DNA from: Flavobacterium sp. J372
GTDB taxonomy: Bacteria > Bacteroidota > Bacteroidia > Flavobacteriales > Flavobacteriaceae
Assembly: GCF_024699965.1 (NCBI RefSeq)
Contig: NZ_JAJOMZ010000004.1
Coordinates: 3,259,600 to 3,323,599, forward strand
Length of the DNA stretch: 64,000 nucleotides
Direction of reading: 5' to 3'
The translations under genes and the position numbers were made by a program. The notes below the pieces were generated by a model. It saw nothing but the letters and a program-made list of their open reading frames with translations, did not search any database and was not told where the DNA came from. This document shows, one piece after another, positions 55,672-64,000 of the stretch; position 1 is the first letter of the stretch, and each line of letters opens with the position of its first letter.

Positions 55672-56510
55672 AGTGAAAATTTTATTTTGAAGAAATTATC
55701 TTTGAACTCAATAGCATTAAAGTACTCTAAGGTTGCTTCTACGCAGTTAACTCCTTTTGACGCTAAATTCCAGCAGGTATATGGATCGGCAGATACCTCA
55801 TTGACACTTAGGGAAAATTCATTAGATAGTAGTTGATAGTCGTTCCCTGGGTATTTGCCCATGTCGCCGATGCACAAGAAATTTCCGATTTCTTTTTGAT
55901 CTGCGAACATATTACGGAAATGTTCAATTGCGTTGTTCTTACTTGTTTTAGCAGAGATGATATCAATAGAATGGCTCGACTCTAAAACCTGAACTTTGAA
56001 CCTGAATTTGTTTTTAGTATAGTCCATCAAAATTCTCTTAATTATATTGGTATTGCCCTTATCGATAATCGAGACTGTTAGTTGTCCGCTTCGTAAATCA
56101 AGTTTACAGAATTTTTGAATAATAGGATTATTGCTCAATGCGCTGGATATTTCCTGAAATAGTTCGTCTTCATTTTCTTTAAGGGGGAGTTGTGAGTCGG
56201 TCAAAAGTCCAATTTGTGAACCGTTATAATAGCCGATAGTTACATGGTTCCAAAATTCTTCAGGGAGGACAGATTGCAGGCTTTCACGAACTGATTTTCC
56301 ACGTCCAGTAATCACACCAAGGTAAATACCTCTCTCAATAAATTGAATTAATTTGTCAGTGACTTCTTTACGTGGAGCGGTAAAGCGCTCTTCTGATGAA
56401 CATAAAGTACCGTCATAGTCCAATAGTAGTCCATGAAATTTCGCTTTCCGTATCTTGGTCACGAACTCTTCATATGATTGGAAGAGTAAGGTATTAATTC
56501 CATCCGTCAA
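55668..56510 (-). CDS. HAD-superfamily phosphatase (Cof/trehalose-phosphatase-like)
   Basis: An intact 280-residue HAD hydrolase. Motif I is LLLDYDGTLCSS (DxDGT at residues 31-35, with nucleophile Asp31), motif II lies in GVITGRG, and the C-terminal motif is FLCIGDMGKYPGNDYQLL (GD…ND). A cap of the HAD-IIB type sits between them. It should remove phosphate from a sugar- or nucleotide-like substrate. The gene overlaps the phosphoribosyltransferase-like gene by four bases and follows the SIS gene by 86. Confidence 0.75.
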   Translation of the reverse strand: MTDGINTLLFQSYEEFVTKIRKAKFHGLLLDYDGTLCSSEERFTAPRKEVTDKLIQFIERGIYLGVITGRGKSVRESLQSVLPEEFWNHVTIGYYNGSQIGLLTDSQLPLKENEDELFQEISSALSNNPIIQKFCKLDLRSGQLTVSIIDKGNTNIIKRILMDYTKNKFRFKVQVLESSHSIDIISAKTSKNNAIEHFRNMFADQKEIGNFLCIGDMGKYPGNDYQLLSNEFSLSVNEVSADPYTCWNLASKGVNCVEATLEYFNAIEFKDNFFKIKFSL

Positions 56511-56596
56511 TGAGTGATTTATTTTACCAAACTTCCTTTGTAGCGCTAATTCGGCCTTATAACTAGTAGTTGTAGATGAATTTATCTTACCAGATT

Positions 56597-57568
56597 TTAA
56601 ATGGTAAAGTTTGCTTCCATAGGATGGAACTCCCGGTCTTCCGGGATCAATTTTTTTCTTTGGCCAATGGCTTCAACCAGATAGAATGATTTAGCTAACA
56701 GATCAATACTCCCATCTGATAAGTTATATTCTGTACTTAAATGAAATACAGGTATGTCATTTGGAATTAAGGCTAAGGTTTTGTCTGCCAGATTTTTTTC
56801 ATCAGGGGTTGTTATGCTTATAATTGCTGTTTGACTTTTCTTCTTATCGATCCAGTTATGTCTTCCATGACCAAAATTTCTATAGTCAGCGACCAGCACA
56901 TTTCCTAATCCCGCTTCTGAAAATTTTGATTCAAGATCTATTGCTACCGGCTTACCCCAGCCGGCATACAAAACTAAAAGGGTAAAATCAGGATAGAGCT
57001 GGGAAACGAAATTGCCGACCTTAGCAAGAAAATCCTGGTTGGGAATTAAATTTCTAATTTCAGGCTTGATGTGGAATATCCTGGAGATTATTACAAAGTA
57101 AGCAATCAAAGAGTTCGTAGCCAGGAATCCATCCTTACCCGCTATGTTTTCAACTTCCAATATTCTGGTCACAGAAAATGCCTTACTTTTCCTTGCAAGG
57201 GGAGAGTCTATCGTGAGGCATAAGGAAAGGATTTTTCTAGGCTCGTTTGAAATTAGCGTGTCAAATGCTGCAAGAATATCTGAATTTCTGCCCCCAGCAC
57301 TAATCAACACGGTCACAGTTTTACTATCAATAGCGTTCTTAATATATTGTAGTTCGAGGGGAGTAATATTCCTAGCTATGGAACCCAGATTTTGTTGATG
57401 TAAAGCAAATAATTCACAAGCCGATGACGAACCTCCACTTCCTATGACATACGTGGGATGCTCAAGCAGGTCTTGTAGCATATCATCAAGATTTGGAATA
57501 GTCGTATTTAAAGCCCACCTGTAAGTATCATTTAATTTCTCTAATTCTTTATGGAATGGTTTGCCCAT
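56597..57568 (-). CDS. SIS-domain sugar isomerase-like protein
   Basis: An intact 323-residue protein with two SIS-type halves. The first has the phosphosugar loop TYVIGSGGSSSACELFALHQ (about residues 39-58) and a second loop VLISAGGRNSDILAAF (about 86-101). The C-terminal half has LVADYRNFGHGRHNWI, recalling the E-x-x-H-G segment of GlmS/AgaS-type isomerases. It is the first gene of the leftward operon. Isomerisation or binding of a phosphosugar is the expected activity; the sugar is unknown. Confidence 0.7.
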   Translation of the reverse strand: MGKPFHKELEKLNDTYRWALNTTIPNLDDMLQDLLEHPTYVIGSGGSSSACELFALHQQNLGSIARNITPLELQYIKNAIDSKTVTVLISAGGRNSDILAAFDTLISNEPRKILSLCLTIDSPLARKSKAFSVTRILEVENIAGKDGFLATNSLIAYFVIISRIFHIKPEIRNLIPNQDFLAKVGNFVSQLYPDFTLLVLYAGWGKPVAIDLESKFSEAGLGNVLVADYRNFGHGRHNWIDKKKSQTAIISITTPDEKNLADKTLALIPNDIPVFHLSTEYNLSDGSIDLLAKSFYLVEAIGQRKKLIPEDREFHPMEANFTI

Positions 57569-58260
57569 ATATTTATCGTGTTTCTTATGTAGTAAATATA
57601 ACTCAAATAGATTTATAACTTATTTCATTTTAAAATTTAAATGGTGTAATGCACGTAACGGTTCAGGCAAAAGATAGAAGATAGACCTAAGTTAGTAAGG
57701 TGTTACTTTTTTTGTCAGAATCTTAAACTTCATGCTGCTGCTTTTCCTAAAGGCAATTACTGCTGAATCCTTGAGACAGATGATTTTATAATCATCGCTT
57801 TGCTTTATAGCAAATTTATGGTGGGAATTCGATATATTTTCGCTGTTAGCATATTACAGTCTTCTTTGAATTTTATATGGAGGATGATCCTCAACGTTCC
57901 TGCAATATAGTAAGGATGTTTTCAACGATAATTGTTAAGAGTATTATCCACATATAATATAGTTACTGGCGCAAATTTTAATTTTGTATAAGAAATTCAA
58001 CTACTGTAGACGAGAAGTAACAAAGCGCAAATATTTCATCGGTAAGTTTGAGCGTCATTCGGTACACATAGAATGAAGATAGATTCTCTTAACCATTTGA
58101 TGTTGTCCACACGGACTTTATAATGTCTGATATTACTACTACAAGAATTATTTTCAGGAAATGTACGGAAAAATATTAGCAACTGAAAAACTCAATTATG
58201 TGTTCAGTCGCTATATTGCTTATTAATTTATAGGTTAAAGATTGTTTAATATATGTATAC
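57569..58260. other. Gene-free region upstream of the operon
   Basis: About 690 bases of AT-rich DNA with no credible gene on either strand. The promoter of the leftward operon must lie near 57580-57660. On the minus strand a TCTATTTG box there is one base off the consensus. I see no repeat or hairpin of note. Confidence 0.35.
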
Positions 58261-58294
58261 TCTTCTTAAATTCTTAAATGAAGAAATTTATTTA

Positions 58295-58486
58295 TATATT
58301 TGATTTAGTTCTTGAACTGTGTACATACTAATAGTCGTAATCTTGTGGTGGCTATTTAAGATATTTGAAGGGAAAGAATAATAGAATCGAATTTGTGGTA
58401 CATTCGTGGTGCAAGCCAAATGAAAGCATGAAAAGCCCAGCGTATAATCGCTATCTAAAGATAAGTTCGAATCCCTTCCTCTCTGC
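58295..58486 (+). repeat. Element right end 2: arm-like repeats and tRNA-like core
   Basis: A TATATTTG box (58295-58302) precedes TGTGTAC (58318) and AATCTTGTGG. The arm-like pair TGGTACA (58396-58402) and TGGTGCA (58407-58413) has an 11-base period. The final TTCGAATCCCTTCCTCTCTGC (58466-58486) reads as a tRNA T-loop plus 3' acceptor strand with G at the discriminator position, as in tRNA-Ser. It is followed by a terminator and ordinary chromosome, so this should be the outer right junction (attR). Confidence 0.7.
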
Positions 58487-58498
58487 AACTATATAAAT

Positions 58499-58525
58499 AA
58501 AAAGGCTGCCTGTTGGCAGCCTTTT
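58499..58525 (+). terminator. Strong terminator beyond the outer junction
   Basis: AAAAAGGCTGCC-TGT-TGGCAGCCTTTT type hairpin (eight or more GC-rich pairs), 12 bases past the tRNA-like end. It probably ended transcription of the tRNA gene before the element inserted. It may also serve the leftward T9SS gene. Confidence 0.8.
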
Positions 58526-58544
58526 ATCATAATCTACATTACAA

Positions 58545-61500
58545 CTATTTTATAACGATTTTTGATGTACCGTAATTCACGTTACCGCTGTCAACGTTAA
58601 AGAAGAACATACCTGAGTTAAGGTGGCTGAAATCAAAGTTAAGCTCATTCCTTCCCTCTTCCAGGTTAACAGCTGCTGTATGTACCAGCTTGCCGGTAAT
58701 GTCATGTACCGTAACTTTAGCAGTTGTTGTAACCTCGCTATAAAGCAAACAGTTGATATTACCTTGAAACGGGTTAGGGAACATTACAAACTGGTTAACC
58801 ATTGAGTTTAGCAACTCCTCATAACCTTCACGGGCTGTCTGGGTAAATTTAACGTCTTCTATTGTCAGGTCAAGGTCATTAGTCCCAGCCTGTACTGGTA
58901 AGAATGTGTACGTAATCATTGTAAGGTCATCAGCAGTCAATTGCTGGTTACTTGCAATCGATTTCATGAAGCTGAATGGTATGTAATAAACTTCTTCTTT
59001 GTTACGCACATTTATCACAGCTTTGTACTGGTGTTTCCATTCTGTAATACCGGCTTTTACCAGGCCAATTTCAAGCAGGCCGCTACCTTTGGCTTTGAAC
59101 GAAAGGAATTTATAATCAGTATAATTAGCGGGCAAATGGCCAGGAAGCAATGATTTGTATAGGGTAAGATAGTCTTGGTTGCTATGCGCCTGCAATTTTA
59201 CATTCCTGTGTATAGCATACTCGTTCTCGTTATATACTCTGTCGAAGTCATTTGATACTGTGTAAGACTTTATTATGGTGTTAGCGCCGTCATAGTCAAG
59301 GCCCCAGTTACCGTCAGCATGATAAAATGCATCCTGGGTAATTCCTTCCACTTTTATAAGCCCATCATACTCATAACCATCTTTGATATCGATACGAAGC
59401 GTCTGCGTCATTTCAGAAGTCAGTGGGTTATATCTCATGGCATAACCATTAGTTTCGCTATATACTTCTTCAGTAACAACCTCAATGTTCTGCCCTGCTT
59501 CAGCACTTTTCAGGTTAATAACCATATCTGTCCCTTCCCTTGACACTTTAGATGCATAGGTCTTCGGCATCCTTTGTACTTCTGTTTGCTGTACCGGGAT
59601 GAAATTTTGAAGGTTGTGCAGTATATCTGTAACGAGTTTCTCTGTGCTTTCAGGATTTGTAGCCCAAACCTGGAAGTTATACATATCATTCATGATTGCA
59701 TAATCCTTCACAAACCAGTTAGACTGCAGTGTATACTTAGTGTCGTTATTATTTTTTGCAACAGCAAATGATATAGCATATTCAACAATACCTGTGCGTT
59801 GTTTTATTGCCTGCATCAGGAAATTATAGCCTTCAATCTGTACTGCTTTTACGGTAAGTATTTCGGCGCCGCGAAGCCTGTCACATGATGCTTTGGTATG
59901 GTTATATACCTTATCTCTCGTTCTTACCCCAAGTACAACAGCTTTAGTTTTGCCGGCTATTTCAAAGTCAACACTTATTACTTCCTGGGCTATAGTGTAG
60001 TCAAGGATATCTGTAGGTGATGTTACGTGCGATGTGTTTCCGGAAGCAAGTTCTGTCGGGAACATTGCAAGCATCGTCTGGCTGTTTACGTTGCGGCCGG
60101 CAGGGTTTGATTTTACAAGCAGCTTAGCTTTGTCATAAAGCATAGCATCGGTCTTTACTAATTCTGTAGGTACACTTTTCATTTTGCGTTGCACATATCT
60201 TTTTGATAAGGCATCACCAAGGCTTTCGCTTTCAAGTCCACCATTATTACCTGTACTTACATCATCAGACGCAATCACTACACCAACAACAGTTGATTTT
60301 TCACATCCGTTAGCAGTAGTTCCTGTAACAATTACTTCATAGTAGCCTTCTACAGTAAATGTAAAATTCACAATCGGCTGGTTGGTGTACAATCCTGTAC
60401 CTGCGCCTGCCATTGACCATGAATAATTAGTAAAATCTGAAGCATTTGTGAGCGTAAACTGCTTTGTGATTGATCCGTTACCTGTTGCAGCTGTTGCCTG
60501 GTTTACAGCAGGAACAACTTCAGGGTACACAGTTAAAAATACTGTTTTTGTATTGCTGCCATAAGTATTTGTTGCGGTAAGCTTTACCATATGCACACCG
60601 GCAGTTGCAAATGTTTTAGTTGGATTCATGGCCGTGCTTGTAGTGCCATCGCCGAAATCCCAAAGGTATGAAAGCGGAGCTTCCGGTTGAACCGCATTTC
60701 CGGTATGAGATGTATTTGTAAACACAAATGCATTACCAAGGCACAGTGCGCCGTTGTTTATGCTAAAATTAGCTGTCGGGGCAACACCTACCGGCTGTGC
60801 ACAACCTGTAACAGATGGTGTGAAAACTGCATAATGCACTTCGCCGCCACTGTGTATGAACGATTTTGCAATAACCTGCCCTTCGAGGTTTGACTGGTTA
60901 CCGCTTTTATCAACGTTTGCAAAAGGAGCGAATACTGTACCTTCAATTGCATTACCTGATACAATGTTTAGCTGTGTGGTATTGTAAAAGTTATATAAAA
61001 TGTACGGACAGTTCTGGAAGCCTATGCCGCCCTGGTTCCATACATTCCAGTTATAAGTACCTGCCGCATCTACATTAATAACCAACACTTTTGAAGCGCT
61101 TGGCGGGTTATTGAAAATGATATTTTGTACAGCATTAAGGTCTGCTCCCGTAATATTAAAATAGTTTATACCATCAGCAAGATTGATTTTGATTTGTCCC
61201 GGCATATTGGTATGAGGTATAGTCGCTCCATTCGCATTTGTAATATTTGCATTGGCAGCACATTGTGAGATTGCCGAAGACTTTGTGCGAAGCGTCTGGA
61301 AAGCTGCACTAAAATCAAGAAGCCCGCCCTGGAAAACAGGATTATTGTTTACACCTACGCCAAGCTGTGGAGAATTTGCCTGAAGCTCAATTCTGGGCGA
61401 ACCGTTGTAACCTCCTGCTGTAGGAGTAACCCTTATTGGAGGTGTGGCATTATTCTGGTCATAGTACCAAACGGTAGAGCCTGTGCTATTACCAATCTTT

Positions 61501-61819
61501 ACGTATGTATTAGACTGTACCTGAACAGCGTTTCCGGATGTGTAATTAACTTTACCATTTACTAACAGGCCGATTTTTACTCCGCCTACAGTAAAGGTAC
61601 CGGAATTATGTATAGCCACCTGGTAGCTGCCTTTAATAGTAAGGTCACCGCCGCAGGCAACAGGGCCTTCAGTTTCATTTGTTATAAGAGTAAGGCCGTT
61701 TTCAGTAAAGATATTGAAACCTTTAGCTGCCTCGGTTGGGCTTTGCGCAGTAGCGAGGTTTGTAAAAACAGAGAGGCCGCCGATAAGGAGCAGATCCTCA
61801 GGAGTACTTTTCTAATCAT
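58545..61819 (-). pseudogene. Large T9SS-secreted surface protein with choice-of-anchor A and PKD domains (start frame-broken)
   Basis: About 1,090 residues after restoring one A in the run of four near the start (minus strand, about 61807-61810), which gives MIRKSTPEDLLLIGGLSVFT, a signal peptide ending near ATAQ. Domains: choice-of-anchor A (GGDLTIKGSYQVAIHNSGTF… to VHYAVFTPS), a PKD domain (LSYLWDFGDGTTSTAMNPTK), a second PKD-like repeat, a ~450-residue unassigned region, and a C-terminal type A T9SS sorting domain (MFPNPFQGNINCLL…FFFNV…KIVIK). It is exported through the type IX system, a hallmark of Bacteroidota. It is the first chromosomal gene beyond the element. Confidence 0.8.
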
Positions 61820-62041
61820 CAATATTAAATTTTAACGTTTGGGGATGGCAAATGTAAGAAAACATTTTTTAATTGACACAACTTCTTAAATAATAAACGC
61901 GCTTATGTTCAATTATTTACGCGATATATTATTCCAAATTTATCGTTCAAGAGTTAAATATTGACTACAAATTAATTGTTAAAAATAATATTTACATAAC
62001 TGTTCTCTATTACTTCTTACTTGCCACTGAAACATCAACCT
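61820..62041. other. Intergenic region
   Basis: AT-rich spacer between two leftward genes, expected to hold the promoter of the large T9SS gene. No repeat, RNA gene or clear terminator is seen. Confidence 0.3.
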
Positions 62042-62638
62042 TTAAAGCAGCACATACCCAGTTTCGAATCCATTGTTCTGATGAATTTTTTCGACCATGG
62101 TAAAATATTTATCATGACCATTGCATAAGCAATCAATATAAAATTCATTTTGTGCGCTTCTTTGCCCTAATCTTTTAAGGCCAATGAAGATTTTACCAGG
62201 ACTTTGAATGTCAAGCCCTGCAAGATATAGTGTAATGCTTCCTTTGTGTTCCTTTTTAACCGTGGCAACCATCACATCATCAATCAGTTTTTCGCCAGGT
62301 GTATTGTCAGGATTTACATTGTATATCACCAATTCAAAATCTGTATCCCGGAAGGTATCAGGCTTTACTTTTTTGAAAAAATACATTTCGTTAAAATGAA
62401 ATGAAACAGAATTTAAGTACCCGGACTTCAAACCGTCAACCAATGTTACAATTTCTGATGCATCAGCCATGTTTTCCGCAGCATAGCAGGGACCACGAAG
62501 CTTTTCGGTACGAATTTTAATTTTTGGCCGGTCACTGCCAATCACAACTTCTTCAAGATGTAGGGTATCTTTTGATATATTTATTTGTGCTAACACCTGG
62601 GTGCAAATCAAGAAAATGAGTCCTGTTATAATTTTCAT
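62042..62638 (-). CDS. Small exported protein, unknown
   Basis: An intact 198-residue protein with a signal peptide (MKIITGLIFLICTQVLAQ) and a beta-rich exported domain. The opening LHLEEVVIGSDRP recalls the linker that precedes plug or carboxypeptidase-like domains in Bacteroidota envelope proteins, but no plug follows. I recognise no enzyme motif. It reads away from aat and stands alone. Confidence 0.5.
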   Translation of the reverse strand: MKIITGLIFLICTQVLAQINISKDTLHLEEVVIGSDRPKIKIRTEKLRGPCYAAENMADASEIVTLVDGLKSGYLNSVSFHFNEMYFFKKVKPDTFRDTDFELVIYNVNPDNTPGEKLIDDVMVATVKKEHKGSITLYLAGLDIQSPGKIFIGLKRLGQRSAQNEFYIDCLCNGHDKYFTMVEKIHQNNGFETGYVLL

Positions 62639-62736
62639 AGATATATTTAAATTTCGAAAGTTACCTATTAAAAAGCATACTATTGTTTAGTTTTACATGT
62701 TATTAGTAATTTTGAAAGCTTTTATCTGAAGATAAT

Positions 62737-63373
62737 ATGTACTTTCTTACACGTGAATTATATTTTCCCAATGTTGAAGAAGCCTCACCTGAAGGCCTGG
62801 TTGCCATTGGCGGCGATTTGAGCCCTGAACGTTTATTATTAGCATATCGTAACGGAATTTTTCCCTGGTTTGAAGATGATGAACCTATATTATGGTGGAG
62901 CCCGCCGGAGAGGATGGTACTCTTCTTCAATGAGCTGAAAATATCAAAAGCATGCGCAACATACTAAACCGGGGGATGTTTACTATTACCTGTAATAAAG
63001 CGTTTCGCGAAGTTATAACAGCCTGCCGCCGTGTTGAGCGTGAAGGCCAGGATGGCACATGGATAACCGATGATATGGTTGATGCCTACTGCAGGCTACA
63101 TGAATTGGGTGTAGCCCGGTCATATGAAGTCTGGTATGAAGATAAACTCGTAGGCGGCTTGTATGGGGTTGATATGGGCCATATCTTTTTGGAGAGAGCA
63201 TGTTTTCACTAATGCCAAATGCCAGCAAAGTGGCCTTTATAAAATTATCACGCGATTTACAAAAGCAAGGTTACAGGTTGCTTGACTGCCAGGTACATAA
63301 TTCGCACCTTGAAAGCCTGGGCGCACGTGAAATACCAAGAAAGGAATTTATACGATACCTACGTTCAATATAA
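62737..63373 (+). pseudogene. aat: Leucyl/phenylalanyl-tRNA-protein transferase (two one-base frame breaks)
   Basis: Transfers Leu or Phe from tRNA to N-terminal Arg/Lys of proteins (N-end rule). The start [12 protein letters not shown] and the family block [26 protein letters not shown]…[12 protein letters not shown] are clear. Two breaks: AAAA near 62947-62950 should be five ([15 protein letters not shown]), and TTTTT near 63184-63189 lacks one T (GHIFFGESMFSLMPNASKVA). Repaired, it is about 212 residues, the normal Aat length, ending …KEFIRYLRSI. Two separate homopolymer losses in one short housekeeping gene are best explained by sequencing error. Confidence 0.88.
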
Positions 63374-63379
63374 CAATAA

Positions 63380-63407
63380 AAAAGAGCCCTGATAAGAGGG
63401 CTCTTTT
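63380..63407. terminator. Terminator between aat and ctaD
   Basis: AAAAGAGCCCT / AGGGCTCTTTT perfect 11-bp hairpin with a six-base loop. The convergent genes on both sides can share it. Confidence 0.85.
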
Positions 63408-63423
63408 AGTATTGAGATGGGTA

Positions 63424-64000
63424 TTAATGGTGTAATACCTCTTCATTTTCTTTCATTGGTACGTTTTGCGGAACAAAAATCGTCATCATGGCCAGGCTTG
63501 CTATAGTCATAAGGCCACCTGTAAACTTCAGGTATCTCGCCAGGCCAGTTACCGTGCATATGCTCAACCGGAGCTGTCCACTCAAGAGTGTTAGACCTCC
63601 AAGGGTTCATTGGTGCACGCTTACCACGGAATATGCTGTAGAAGAAGTTCCAAAGGAATACAAGCTGAAATGCTGCACCTATTATGGCAAACATCGTGAT
63701 GATAACGTTTACGTCAGCAAGGTCGTCAAATAAAGGGAATGCAGTATTGGTATAATAACGCCTTGGCAATCCTGCCATACCTATAAAGTGCATTGGGAAG
63801 AATATACCGTAAGCACAAACCGCAGTTACCCAGAAGTGGATGTAACCAAGGTTTTTGTTCATCATACGGCCGAACATCCTCGGGAACCAATGGTAGATAC
63901 CGGCAAACATACCGTAAAGTGCTGATATACCCATTACAAGGTGGAAGTGAGCTACCACAAAGTAAGTATCATGTACGTTAATGTCAAGCGTACTGTCACC
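63424..64000 (-). pseudogene. ctaD: Cytochrome c oxidase subunit I, C-terminal part (end frame slip; runs off the window)
   Basis: The leftward frame enters from the right edge (…TLDINVHDTYFVVAHFHLVM) and shows subunit I landmarks: the heme a/a3 histidine region VVAHFHLVMGISALYGMFAG, several membrane helices, and the C-terminal PMNPWRSNTLEWTAP block. Near the end a run of five T should be four (on the coding strand, after GHDDDF), giving FVPQNVPMKENEEVLHH and a stop at 63424-63426. As written it ends 19 bases early with an unnatural tail. An essential respiratory gene is not expected to be broken, so this points to error. Typed pseudogene only because of the frame slip. Confidence 0.9.

Noticed and set aside
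62703..62930. Minus-strand frame opposite aat
   Set aside because: It is the antisense shadow of the strongly recognisable aat gene.

Overview
The window looks like a Flavobacteriaceae (Bacteroidota) genome, probably Flavobacterium or a close relative. The evidence is a type IX secretion sorting domain, choice-of-anchor A and PKD surface-protein domains, promoters of the TTG-N(17-23)-TAnnTTTG type, and a transfer region with the CTnDOT gene order (RteC, TraA to TraQ).

Layout. Positions 1-6.6 kb are accessory cargo: a gene tail, a RES-domain protein, a broken gene, a P-loop protein, small unknowns, a TPR/AraC regulator facing a lipoprotein gene, and a small membrane protein. Positions 6.6-38.1 kb are the core of an integrative conjugative element (ICE): an AraC regulator, RteC, a helix-turn-helix protein, a DUF3945 protein, topoisomerase III, DUF1896, a giant methylase-helicase, a Fic protein, the leftward mob block (coupling protein, relaxase, MobA), a hairpin-rich oriT candidate, the rightward tra operon (TraA,B,D,E,F,G,I,J,K,L,M,N,O,Q), and a regulatory tail (promoter plus structured RNA, receiver-only response regulator, sigma-region-4-like protein, RNA polymerase alpha-CTD-like protein). 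An IS110 element follows (38.3-39.4 kb), then a short mercury uptake operon without mercuric reductase (39.55-40.8 kb). Positions 41-46.7 kb hold a leftward PRTRC cluster with DUF932, a YubB-like protein and SSB.

At 47.2-47.4 kb and again at 58.3-58.5 kb there are two homologous ~170 bp ends. Each has a paired 11-bp-spaced arm-like repeat and finishes in what looks like the 3' end of a tRNA gene. A weaker third copy lies at 49.84-49.93 kb. They suggest that elements were stacked at one tRNA site. Two IS3-family transposase genes, one catalytically dead, lie between the first and the weak copy. The cassette at 49.9-58.5 kb carries the most unusual content: a compact six-gene leftward operon (SIS protein, HAD phosphatase, phosphoribosyltransferase-like protein, ORC/CDC6-like ATPase, an unrecognised protein, PfkB-family kinase) with a small convergent membrane-anchored protein. 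I read it as a candidate conflict/defence system built from sugar- and nucleotide-handling enzymes. From 58.5 kb rightward the sequence is ordinary chromosome: a large T9SS-secreted protein, a small exported protein, aat and ctaD.

Many genes are broken by single-base length changes in short homopolymers, including the housekeeping genes aat and ctaD. The pattern looks like uncorrected long-read error rather than real decay. I give each such gene as one span typed 'pseudogene', state where the frame breaks, and say what the repaired protein looks like. No integrase gene and no complete tRNA gene lie in the window, so the left end of the ICE is outside it.
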